From NCBI GenBank assembly GCA_905221605.1, contig CAJNDS010002631.1, positions 122,001-186,000 on the forward strand: a stretch of DNA of 64,000 nt, written 5' to 3'. Under the pieces are notes generated by a model. The model made no database searches and was not told the origin of the DNA. It was given only the letters and a program-made list of their open reading frames with translations. Source of the DNA: Symbiodinium natans (lineage: Eukaryota > Sar > Dinophyceae > Suessiales > Symbiodiniaceae). A program made the translations under genes and the position numbers. This document shows, in pieces, positions 38,401-43,689 of this stretch. How positions within the stretch are numbered: position 1 is the stretch's first letter; each line of letters begins with the position of its first letter.

Positions 38401-41400
38401 TTCGCCTCCCAAAGTGCCAAAGTGACATTGGAGTGCGAATAGAATTTGCCGCAGCCTTGCAAGACCACTGCTCGCATCGTCGCCACACTTGCCCTCATAC
38501 TCTACTGTGGCCCGAATGCTGTTCGAGCTATACCTTGCCGACTGTTGCTAATGCCTTAGCTCCAGAATTTTATCGTTGCTAGGGGTGCTTTGCACCTGAC
38601 CCGCCTCTTTTCCTCTGTACTCAATACACCAGTACATTAGGATTAGAGGACCAAGGACTGCTTCAAAGACACGCTAGCAGCAATTCGGTTTTGCGTAGTT
38701 GAGCTTTGCACAACGACAAGTGAGTTCAATGCGCCAGCGAAGTACAGAACACATCAAAACGACGGTTTCTCTTCTTTGAATCTTTGAACGACTGCCGTGG
38801 GTACCGGTGGGCACATCGTTGCAAGGTAGTGTGTCTTGATTGGCGACAAGTCTTCGCATTCATGTTGTCATTGATGTGACATGATGTGAAACATAGGCGC
38901 GCCCCAGAAGCAGACAAAACCTTCTCCCTCAGCATGACTTGGATAAAGACTGCAGCTGTTCAGGGTCTTCGGCGCTACTGGTGGCCTCCGCCAACGGCCA
39001 GCTGGAAGTTGTGCGCCTGCTCGTCGTCACTCGCGCTGACATGCTCAATCGGTCCTGTGGGGCAGCATTTGTCTCTTAAAGAGTTATAATAAGACCGAAG
39101 CAAGGCCGAATCAGCCCCTTGGACCCCTCAAGCCTTGCGCATTAGAAACTGCTGTGCGGATGTCCTTGGTTGCAGGACTTGCGAGAGTCGGCGGCTGCAT
39201 CGAATTCGTGAGCTACATATTATGTACTTCATAAGAAGGTCAAACTTAGCTAGGCGTTGTGGAGCTAGGCATTGTGACTGTCACATGGCTACAGGGGTCC
39301 AGATCAACTAAGAGCTTTTGGGGGTGTGGGCAAGACGGAACACGTGTCTGAGGCCAAGAGGGCATTCTTGGATCGCCAGGACTGAGCTGCGCAAAGTTTT
39401 GACAAGCTTCTGTCGGCAGCATCCGACTCAGATCCTGAACCGAAACTCTAAGCTCTGCAGTCTACACCGTAAACCTGAAACCCTAAACCCGAAACCCTAA
39501 ACCCTAAACCCTAAACCCCCACGTTCATCTCTCCATGAGCGGATCTTCAATTCTCGGCCGAGAGAGATTGTGTTTCGTGAGACTTTGGTCGCCTTGGTTC
39601 TTGGTGGGCAGCGAGGCCGGCAAGACCTGACTCGAGCAGAGGCCCCCGTGGTAAAGAATCGTAAAGAATAGAGAAGCAAGACATTAGGGTTTTGGGTTTT
39701 GGGTTCAGGGTTTAGGGTTTAGGGTTTAGGGTTTAGGGTTTAGGGTTGTGGCAGGTTGAAAGAAGACGCAAACATCTCTAAAGCGAAAGGAAGGATCGAG
39801 GTAAGGAGAAGCCAGCCAGCCAACATTCCCAGGCCACACCCTCTCCGCCCACAACATAAAGCACAGAGTAAGCAACAAGAACCCTCGTCACAAGGCTGTG
39901 ACGCGTCCCAACATCCAGAAATGAGCCTCTTCCTGTCTAACGCCAGGATGTCGATGGATGCACTGCTCTCTACTGGGCTGCAGCACGCGGCGAGGCGTGG
40001 GATTCTAGGCACAGTGCAATTGAGGACGTCCAGGCTCAAGAGTTTTCAGTCGGGTGTTCGAATGTTGGAGATATCATTCTTTGGTTTTCGAGAGTGTCCT
40101 GGGCATGCAGCAGGGTGACCCGGTAACCTAAAGCACTAAGTCAACAACAAAGCAGATTCACAGCCTTTGGCCTTCACATCTCAATGTCCCTTGAAGGTGG
40201 AGGTCGTGCGAGTGCTCTTGGAGGCCTGCAGAAATCGAGCCCGGAAAGAGCTAAATCAGCGCTGTTTGGGTGCCCTAGGAACATCACATCTTTACCACGA
40301 CGTTAGGCTTTTGTCCGGGCCATCTTTGCTAGCGGAAGCCCTAAGCTTTGCAGCCCATGCTGGAAATTCGAAGAAACAGCCAAACTTCCCGGCGCTCCCC
40401 CCCCTGAAGACACCCAAAAGGCACGGGCGGCCACAGAGATCACAGCCAAGAGTGGTACGACGGCGGACCCAGGGCTGCGAGAGCATTTCTAGATCGAGAC
40501 CGGTTGAGGTTCCATCCAGATCGTGAACGGTTCTTTGCAACCTCGTTTCCACCTTGCCTGCGCATCATCGTTTTGTGGGCTCCGTGGCACATCGAGTTTT
40601 GGGCATGGGAGCAGTTTGTTGCATCCTAGGGAATCCACATTGTCAGTTACCCCTCGAACTCTGAACTCTCAAAACCCCAAGGCAGCTTAGGTATTCCCGT
40701 TGAGGTGTTCTGGGGTCGTGGGCATGTGGGATTTCGACTTTCTGGGGTTGTGGAATTTTCTGGATCTTAATCTCGGTAGCTCTGACTGAAGTAACTGTAG
40801 TTGTGTTATAAGGCATCAAACTGTGTCATAGGATGGTGTGGGAGGTAAACAGCGCTTTGTTTTCAGAACAGTCCCTGACTTTCGGTTCGTAAACCCACAT
40901 CCCTCATTCACACTCACTGAATAAGTCAGTTAGTCCCTGGAACGAAAGCCTTGCCCTGCAAGTGTTGGGCGTCGGGTTGAACTTGCCCCAATATGATTTC
41001 AAGCTGAGAATTCACCACTTGGAAGTCTAGTGATTCAAAGGAGTGTGGGGGGGGGGGGGGGGGGCTCGCGGTAGAAGAAGGGCAAAAACCAGAGCCGTTT
41101 GCTGAAACCTACAAGCCTTGAAGCTTTAACACCCTAAGCCCCTAAGCCCTACGATGCAAGGAGGGTGCTGCGGCAAACGGTGGCTACACAGACCTTGCAT
41201 GCCTTCTGCAGGACGTACCTGAGACTGGTGTTCAAGCAATTCTTGTGGTTAGCTTCTGCGTGCGGATTTTGGCCTTGTGGTGGCTTCTTAGTGACTTTAG
41301 TACATGCTAGGTGGGGAATGGCTCGAGTGTAGCCATGCAGCCACAATTCCACAGAAGAGCGATGTAAGACGTGGCAAAAGACTAAGGACAGAGGCTTTTA

Positions 41401-42743
41401 GACACCTTCGCAAGTACCGTGGAACTCGAAGCACTTTATGTGATAGACTCTAATAGACATGACCCCTAGTCGCATAAATGAGGCTACCTAAACAAGGTTC
41501 ACTAGTATTAATTCACAAAGCCACAGCCGGGAACAAATGAGGCTGTTTCAGATCTGCAATCTATATAATTTCATGAGAAGAGATCCCTATACTTGTAACA
41601 TGTAAAGAAAATAACTCACTAAATGGTACATTGTCCAGCATGATGCCTTTCAAGGGCTCGCAAGACGTTATGAGGCTGTTGCTTGCATTGCTGCATGTGA
41701 GCGATAAAAAATGAAGACAAGCTTTGAAGCATGAGATGTTGAAAGTTAAAGCCTCCGTGGTTGTGTCCTTACCATACTTATACAAGCATCAACCACATGA
41801 GCAAGGGTGAACTCCTCAATCTGGTTTCCCTGAACACGAAGCCCTCGATCCCCGAATCCTGAAGCAAGCGAGAGCCTTTATGCCCTGAGAAGGTGTTGGC
41901 AGACACTATCGCCCCAAGTGTGTTGCATTGCGCACTTTTGTGAATCTCCAGCAGATCCCATCGTGCCAGTACCTCATCATCGCTAAATGGTCAAATCCCA
42001 AGCACAGAGCCCTCACCAGTTCTCCCGAATCTAACCGAAACCCGAAACCCGAAACCCGAAACCCGAAACCTTAAACCCTAACCCTTGTCTGTGCTGGGAG
42101 ACCTAAACCCTAAACCTTAAACCCTAAACCCTGAATGTGCTGGGAGACCAGATGCTACTCAGGTGCAATGGGCCGCAGAGATGCAGAGGCAAAAAGGGAG
42201 CGCTGCGCAAGCTTCCTTGCAGATCCCAACCAAGAAGTTTAGGGTTTAGGGTTTAGGGTTTAGGGTTTAGGGTGCATGGACCCTTAGGGTTTGTTTGTTC
42301 AGCTTCCGTGTTTGGGCTTGAGGGTTCTTTTGAACAGCACACTGCACGGGGGTAGTTGGGGGTAGTGTGGCTTGCAAACTTCATCTTATTCTTGGTTGGT
42401 CTACATCTCTGTTTGGTCCTTGTATGTTGAGAGTGTCCCTCAGCGTGCTGACTGTCGACACCAATGACTGACGTACCAGAACCACTTCGGCCCGGGGCAA
42501 ACGAAACATGGTTTCAAGCCTACAGCTGGGCAACCAAGTCAGTGCTACTTGGGGGTCCGAAAGTCGGGGTACCTTATTCGGGTCCTCATTACAAGGGAAT
42601 CCTGCTACTTGGCGGGTCGTTTATTGGGGGTCCCTTATGTTCCTAAACCCCCATTTGTGGTCGCATTTTTCGCAGCACTTTCTCGAAGCGGTCGACACTG
42701 ACTCAAGACTGCTCCAGTTGGCCGGTGGAAACCAAAACGCCAG
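21442..42743 (+). CDS. Ankyrin-repeat protein gene, many small exons
   Basis: This is a gene model spanning about 21 kb. An N-terminal exon resembles the ubiquitin-like leader common to Symbiodinium ankyrin proteins (SGETVLVMDADEF, then RLLQEDEDLPS). It is followed by about twenty exons each encoding part of an ankyrin repeat: TPL.AA..GH.E.AR.LL, then .ARAD.N. Ankyrin repeats are helix-turn-helix protein-binding units, so the product is probably a scaffold or interaction protein; partner and location are unknown. Phase agrees across several junctions, for example GHLE|VMRFLLQ (33517/33703), NSG|SAV (33769/34191), NK|ASGSG (34273/34689), LLE|AGADLE (35492/35857), GF-G|SSALL (35899/38964) and RGE|VEVV (39994/40197). 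Donors are GC, GT or GA. Introns hold telomeric arrays and MITEs. The start codon, some repeats and the stop were not found. The gene sits between two parts of phosphoribulokinase in the same orientation. Confidence 0.75.
22512..22622 (-). repeat. Long telomeric array (CCCTAAA)15-16
   Basis: 111 bp, one CCCTAGA at the right end. Confidence 0.97.
23357..23410 (+). CDS. Ankyrin gene exon (end of ubiquitin-like domain)
   Basis: TAGCCCAG| acceptor and a strong GTGAGT donor at 23411. It reads RLLQEDEDLPSVPVAAG. This matches the R.RLLQ.....L.D... segment that precedes the repeats in this family. Confidence 0.6.
24165..24202 (-). repeat. Telomeric array upstream of an acceptor
   Basis: Five CCCTAAA-type units. 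The next acceptor (GGCGCAG|) is 43 bp on. Confidence 0.9.
24246..24337 (+). CDS. Ankyrin-repeat exon
   Basis: CGACACAGGGCGCAG| acceptor. It reads RGELRTAASKGQAEAVEELL, then QGHLERAKVE: an ankyrin first helix, GH-type turn and second helix. The end is uncertain; an AAG|GC donor at 24310 is an alternative. A degenerate TTTAGGG stretch follows at 24346. Confidence 0.6.
24346..24370 (+). repeat. Degenerate telomeric stretch after an ankyrin exon
   Basis: GTGTAGGGTTTAGGGTTGAGGG. Confidence 0.8.
24550..24626 (+). repeat. Telomeric array (TTTAGGG)11
   Basis: Clean plus-orientation array, 73 bp before an opposed CCCTAAA array in the same intron. Confidence 0.97.
24700..24796 (-). repeat. Telomeric array (CCCTAAA)14, opposed to the previous array
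   Basis: With 24550-24626 this forms a TTTAGGG...CCCTAAA inverted pair capable of pairing in RNA or DNA. Confidence 0.97.
25245..25307 (+). CDS. Ankyrin-repeat exon
   Basis: TTTCCAG| acceptor, in-phase 63 nt, donor GAG|GC. It reads EDALHAAAECGSVSCASLLL then E: clear ankyrin ALH.AAE.G....A.LLLE. Confidence 0.75.
25496..25575. mobile_element. Family D inverted-repeat element, copy 2
   Basis: Shares CCATATCCCCCTTGGG, TATATAAAACCCAAGAGGATAT and GGGAGTATAGT with copies 1 and 3. Confidence 0.6.
25684..25721 (+). repeat. Interstitial telomeric array (TTTAGGG)5
   Basis: Five units, one GCTTAGGG. Confidence 0.92.
26260..26336 (+). CDS. Ankyrin-repeat exon
   Basis: CACCCAG| acceptor, donor AAG|GC. 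It reads SALFHAASNGHAKVARLL, then LDAGADK: an almost consensus repeat including the GADK turn. It starts in phase 2. Confidence 0.85.
27672..27845 (-). repeat. Variant telomeric array (CCCTAAG)n
   Basis: About 25 heptamers CCCTAAG (TTAGGGC on the other strand), with an inner block of three CCCTACG. Confidence 0.97.
27869..27945 (+). CDS. Ankyrin-repeat exon
   Basis: AAGCCAG| acceptor, 24 bp after the CCCTAAG array. It reads DLGDGWGHTPLSMAADVGLS, then LEMV: the HTPLSMAA..G ankyrin start. The 3' end is uncertain; a TTTAGGG array begins at 27961. Confidence 0.65.
27961..28022 (+). repeat. Telomeric array following an ankyrin exon (TTTAGGG)8
   Basis: TAGGGTTTGGGG then seven TTTAGGG units. Confidence 0.95.
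28285..28323 (+). CDS. Ankyrin-repeat exon (second helix and turn)
   Basis: CTCACCAG| acceptor. It reads VRLLLEVRADVEK, the second half of a repeat. A GC donor follows. Confidence 0.75.
28597..28671 (+). CDS. Ankyrin-repeat exon
   Basis: CCCGAG| acceptor. It reads HFNRTPLLAAAENGHLEIAR, then LLASGA: a textbook repeat. GGG|GC donor. Confidence 0.85.
29146..29190 (-). repeat. Degenerate telomeric array
   Basis: CCCTAAA, CCCTGAA and CCCGAAA units mixed. Confidence 0.88.
29316..29443. repeat. TA and ATG/GAT microsatellites
   Basis: TA run, TATC stretch, then 14 GAT units. Confidence 0.95.
29694..29724 (+). CDS. Probable ankyrin-repeat exon (first helix)
   Basis: CCGTAAG| acceptor and AG|GTGCGT donor. 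It reads PNALLTLAIEG, the start of a repeat. Confidence 0.5.
29847..29891 (+). repeat. Degenerate telomeric array
   Basis: TTTAGGG, TTCAGGG, TTGAGGG and CTTAGGG units. Confidence 0.88.
29946..30024 (+). CDS. Ankyrin-repeat exon
   Basis: ACCTGGTGCAG| acceptor. It reads DIAHLLIGTRADVNFMD, then PSGAAPTLVH: second helix, RADVN turn and the beginning of the next repeat. The 3' end is uncertain. Confidence 0.7.
30361..30436 (-). repeat. Telomeric array upstream of an acceptor
   Basis: CCCTAAA mixed with CCCCAAA units. The acceptor CACTGCAG| is 15 bp on. Confidence 0.92.
30452..30534 (+). CDS. Ankyrin-repeat exon abutting family F element
   Basis: CCACTGCAG| acceptor. It reads RGSTPVLMASLHGHVAMARL, then LPHAK. 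The frame meets the family-F element, whose GTGGTACT (30535) would serve as the donor. Confidence 0.75.
30531..30642 (+). mobile_element. Family F introner-like element, copy 1
   Basis: 112 bp starting CTTTGTGGTACTTTACTG and ending GTGTAGCCAAG, with an inner hairpin AGCTAAAATTT...AATTTTTAGCT. One substitution separates it from the copy at 52094-52205. It begins at the 3' edge of an ankyrin exon. Its GTGG...CCAAG span (30535-30642) is itself a GT-AG interval. Confidence 0.8.
30672..30767. repeat. 32-bp tandem repeat, three units
   Basis: Unit GTTTCACTTTGTAGAATTTG plus CAGACCTAATTT, three copies with few changes, 30 bp after family F copy 1. Confidence 0.9.
30843..30906 (+). CDS. Ankyrin-repeat exon
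   Basis: AAGCCGAG| acceptor. It reads ISVRANVDLANKTGATPLI, the RANVDLANKTGATPL turn and start of a repeat. The 3' end is uncertain. Confidence 0.75.
31263..31372. mobile_element. Family A MITE, copy 6, divergent
   Basis: Termini CAGAGACTCCAAAACCCCTT and the mirror AGGAGCCTCTGGAGTCCCTG, with CTTAACTAAGGAATATCC. It clearly derives from the family A plan but is about 20-30% changed. Confidence 0.6.
31587..31632 (-). mobile_element. Family G element fragment, reversed
   Basis: AAGGACCCCAATAAGGTACC...CCCTGATTTCGGAACCCCCC is the reverse complement of the left part of family G. Confidence 0.55.
31693..31747 (+). repeat. Degenerate telomeric array
   Basis: TTTAGGG with TTTGGGG, TTGAGGG and TTTCGGG variants. 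Confidence 0.92.
31928..32011. repeat. Head-to-head telomeric repeat cluster
   Basis: TTTAGGG units run into CCCTAAACCCC at 31975, then back to TTTAGGG from 31994, giving two orientation changes in 84 bp. Confidence 0.9.
32074..32128 (+). CDS. Ankyrin-repeat exon spliced at a telomeric repeat
   Basis: CTCCTGCAG| acceptor. It reads MCNLLIDCRANVHQSAFS. The frame runs directly into CCG|GTTTAGGG, so the telomeric array would supply the donor. Confidence 0.65.
32129..32168 (+). repeat. Telomeric array (TTTAGGG)5 at an exon end
   Basis: Begins at the first base after the exon. Confidence 0.95.
32266..32311 (-). repeat. Telomeric array (CCCTAAA)6
   Basis: Six units, one CCCGAAA. It is opposed to the array at 32129 across one intron (32129-32374). 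Confidence 0.93.
32375..32453 (+). CDS. Ankyrin-repeat exon
   Basis: GCAAG| acceptor. It reads AYNGATPLIVACEHGSVDTA, then RCLWDV: GATPL.VA.EHG.VD.AR.L. Confidence 0.8.
33386..33450 (+). repeat. Telomeric array (TTTAGGG)9
   Basis: Clean array, 33 bp before an ankyrin exon. The orientation is opposite to most pre-acceptor arrays. Confidence 0.96.
33484..33517 (+). CDS. Ankyrin-repeat exon (first helix)
   Basis: TTTCCCAG| acceptor, GAG|GT donor. It reads LLAARRKGHLE and joins in phase to VMRFLLQ at 33703. Confidence 0.75.
33575..33654 (+). repeat. Telomeric array (TTTAGGG)11 filling a 185-bp intron
   Basis: Occupies 80 of 185 bp of the intron 33518-33702. Confidence 0.96.
33703..33769 (+). 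CDS. Ankyrin-repeat exon
   Basis: CATCTCGAG| acceptor, TG|GC donor. It reads VMRFLLQARADSEQADADGC. The last G joins GC of the next exon to make glycine. Confidence 0.8.
34112..34160 (+). repeat. Telomeric array (TTTAGGG)6-7
   Basis: Ends in TTTTTAGG; 30 bp before an acceptor. Confidence 0.95.
34191..34273 (+). CDS. Ankyrin-repeat exon
   Basis: ATCTCAG| acceptor, AAG|GCAAGA donor. It reads SAVCLACQDGQLDTAQLL, then LTTRADLNK. Phase fits both neighbours. Confidence 0.85.
34317..34458. mobile_element. Family E element, copy 1, homopolymer-expanded
   Basis: Ends CTACGAATTGCTTCAGAACCC and (other end) CTACTATTTGCTTAAGAACCC. An inner C12A16 run makes it 142 bp instead of about 105. It lies in an ankyrin intron. 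Confidence 0.7.
34689..34745 (+). CDS. Ankyrin-repeat exon
   Basis: CTGTGCAG| acceptor, GAG|GT donor. It reads ASGSGMHPILAAAQHGHSE. Confidence 0.85.
34920..34991 (+). CDS. Ankyrin-repeat exon
   Basis: CCTGGAG| acceptor, continuing E|VVRWLCRAKAEVNQAG from the previous exon. The 3' end is uncertain; GAG|GT at 34964 is an alternative donor. Confidence 0.7.
35088..35240. repeat. CAACACGCG minisatellite with AC and CT microsatellites
   Basis: About ten GCGCAACA(C) units, then GCGCACACACAC and a CT run. Confidence 0.9.
35430..35492 (+). CDS. Ankyrin-repeat exon
   Basis: CCAGCAG| acceptor, GAG|GT donor, 21 codons. It reads ETPLIQAARRGDPTMARALL, then E; the next exon continues AGADLE. Confidence 0.88.
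35519..35697 (+). repeat. Octameric telomere-variant array (TTTAGGGC)n
   Basis: About 20 units of CTTTAGGG (period 8, not 7), with one 7-bp unit. It begins 27 bp after the ankyrin exon donor. Confidence 0.97.
35857..35899 (+). CDS. Ankyrin-repeat exon
   Basis: ACACGCAG| acceptor, TG|GC donor. It reads AGADLEACNSAGFF, completing the previous repeat. Confidence 0.82.
36124..37230. repeat. AT-rich degenerate satellite
   Basis: About 1.1 kb of an approximately 24-bp unit, consensus near AATAGGAACCCTATTAAAAT plus GA. Copies vary strongly. It lies wholly in the intron 35900-38963 and has no coding content. Confidence 0.9.
37234..37291 (-). repeat. Telomeric array separating two satellites
   Basis: CCCTAAA units with CACTAAC interruption, exactly between the AT-rich satellite and the CTCGAG block. 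Confidence 0.93.
37303..38140. repeat. Inverted CTCGAG minisatellite block
   Basis: Units built from GGAAACTCGAG, CAAAATCCAAAAATCC, ACCCAAGTTTCGGATTTT and GAGCGGGAGCC. Left of about 37565 the units run one way, right of it the other, so the block is a large imperfect palindrome. It is open on both strands only because the unit is divisible by three; I do not regard it as coding. Confidence 0.9.
38186..38235. repeat. G run followed by TA microsatellite
   Basis: G17-18 then ACCATATATATATTATATATATATATATAT. Confidence 0.95.
38271..38395. repeat. GGGGGAGGGTGGT minisatellite
   Basis: About 11 units of GAGGGTGGTGGGG(A), strongly G-rich on the plus strand and a candidate for G-quadruplex formation. 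Confidence 0.93.
38964..39050 (+). CDS. Ankyrin-repeat exon after a 3-kb repeat-filled intron
   Basis: CTGTTCAG| acceptor in phase with 35899. It reads SSALLVASANGQLEVVRLL, then VVTRADMLN. The 3' end is uncertain. Confidence 0.82.
39479..39519 (-). repeat. Telomeric array (CCCTAAA)5
   Basis: Five units, one CCCGAAA. Confidence 0.92.
39684..39747 (+). repeat. Telomeric array, degenerate at the left
   Basis: TTTTGGG and TTCAGGG units, then five TTTAGGG. Confidence 0.94.
39947..39994 (+). CDS. Ankyrin-repeat exon
   Basis: AACGCCAG| acceptor, GAG|GC donor. It reads DVDGCTALYWAAARGE and joins VEVVRVLLE at 40197 in phase. Confidence 0.82.
40197..40223 (+). CDS. Ankyrin-repeat micro-exon (second helix)
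   Basis: CCCTTGAAG| acceptor, GAG|GC donor, 27 nt. It reads VEVVRVLLE. Confidence 0.7.
40334..40378 (+). CDS. Possible ankyrin-repeat exon
   Basis: The frame EALSFAAHAGNSKK fits the first helix of a repeat. Boundaries are not resolved. Confidence 0.35.
41161..41211 (+). CDS. Ankyrin-repeat exon
   Basis: GATGCAAG| acceptor, CAG|GA donor. It reads EGAAANGGYTDLACLLQ. Confidence 0.7.
42035..42133 (-). repeat. Telomeric array with CCCGAAA block
   Basis: Five CCCGAAA units, then CCCTAAA units in two blocks that are each followed by TGTGCTGGGAGACC. The next acceptor is 29 bp on. Confidence 0.93.
42163..42236 (+). CDS. Candidate exon, C-terminal part of the ankyrin gene
   Basis: TACTCAG| acceptor. 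It reads VQWAAEMQRQKGSAAQASLQ, then IPTK. The reading frame ends at AA|GTTTAGGG, again a telomeric-repeat donor. It is not an ankyrin repeat; assignment to the ankyrin gene rests on position only. Confidence 0.45.
42238..42273 (+). repeat. Telomeric array (TTTAGGG)5 at an exon end
   Basis: Starts at the donor of the exon 42163-42236. Confidence 0.95.
42551..42654. mobile_element. Family G element, copy 1
   Basis: GGTACCTTATTCGGGTCCTC, GGGAATCCTGCTACTTGGCG and GGGGGTCCCTTATGTTCCTAA segments shared with copies at 44.8, 46.9 and 51.8 kb. It ends 21 bp before an acceptor. Confidence 0.7.
42676..42743 (+). CDS. Probable last ankyrin-type exon
   Basis: ATTTTTCGCAG| acceptor. It reads HFLEAVDTDSRLLQLAGGNQ, then NA, resembling .VRLLL.AGANKDA. 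It runs into GGTTTGGGG and a long telomeric array. Confidence 0.45.
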
Positions 42744-42927
42744 GGTTTGGGGTATAGGGTTTAGGGTTTAGGGTTTAGGGTTTAGGGTTTAGGGTTTAGT
42801 TTAGGATTTAGGGTTTAGGGTTTAGGGGTTAGTTTAGGATTTAGGGTTTAGGGTTTAGGGTTTAGGGTTTAGGGTTTAGGGTTTAGGGTTTAGGGTTTAG
42901 GGTTTAGGGTTTAGGGTTTAGGGTTTA
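42743..42927 (+). repeat. Long telomeric array with a duplicated segment
   Basis: About 26 units with GTTTAGTTTAGGATTTAGGG occurring twice, i.e. local duplication inside the array. Confidence 0.97.
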
Positions 42928-42995
42928 TGGCTACAGGGGTCCTGAGCCCAAGCACGTCTTCCGCCTCTGATTCCTACTGTAAAGCCCCGTACTTT

Positions 42996-43095
42996 GGATG
43001 TTCCCCCTTTATACTAGCAGTCCTTAATAGGGATGATAATAGGGGGGTACTATATTCCCTCTTAAGGACTGCTAGTATAAAAGGGGGAACATCCC
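42996..43095. mobile_element. Family B MITE, copy 2
   Basis: 100 bp. Left end GGATGTTCCCCCTTTATACT, right end mirrors GGGATGTTCCCCCTTTTATA, inner AGCAGTCCTTAA/TTAAGGACTGCT. Confidence 0.82.
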
Positions 43096-43196
43096 AACCC
43101 CTCACACCCCGAAGCTTCGGTAGCTCTCTCAAGACCGAGGCACACGGCCATCGGCGAGATGATGACTGCAACTGGCTCAGGAATGCAGGATGCAGG

Positions 43197-43272
43197 GTTT
43201 AGGGTTTAGGGTTTAGGGTTCATAATTAGGTTTTCGGGTTTAGGTTGTAGGGTTTAGAGTTTAGGGTTTCGG
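43197..43272 (+). repeat. Degenerate telomeric array
   Basis: TTTAGGG, TTCATAATTAGG, TTTCGGG and TTGTAGGG units. Confidence 0.9.
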
Positions 43273-43523
43273 GTTACAGAAGGTCCTTTGCAGCCCTCCA
43301 ACCATTTGCTTTCATGCAGCAGTCTGTTTTGCACCGGGAGTATTCAGGGAGTGGCATCTGGCTCTTGAGCTCCGAAAGCCCATGGTAGGGTTGTTTGTTT
43401 AAGTGTTGCTTGGCCTGAAGGATGTTGAGTCGATGCTTTGAGCTGGCAGTTCGGACGTAAGATTTGGTCAAAAGGCTGAAGGGTTCAGCAGGATCAAGCT
43501 CGCCGTGATGCGAAGCACCCGCA

Positions 43524-43586
43524 GGGTTTAGGGTTTAGGGTTTAGGGTTTAGGGTTCAGGGTTTAGGGTTTAGGGTTTAGGGTTTG
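43524..43586 (+). repeat. Telomeric array (TTTAGGG)9
   Basis: 55 bp before the LDDYH kinase exon; plus orientation. Confidence 0.95.
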
Positions 43587-43641
43587 TAGAATGGTTTCCA
43601 GATGTCTCCAGTTGCCTGTTGCCGCGCGACAGTGGACCCAG

Positions 43642-43689
43642 GTGATCTGCTTGGACGACTACCACACGAACGACCGCGCTGGCCGCAAG
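43642..43689 (+). CDS. PRK exon: LDDYH
   Basis: GTGGACCCAG| acceptor, AAG|GC donor. It reads VICLDDYHTNDRAGRK. The aspartates of LDDYH are the conserved catalytic/Mg site of the family. Confidence 0.9.

Noticed and set aside
37278-38498. 406-codon minus-strand frame and several plus-strand frames rich in NPKIQNS/FLETRGILDF
   Set aside because: Translation of the CTCGAG minisatellite, whose unit length keeps frames open on both strands.
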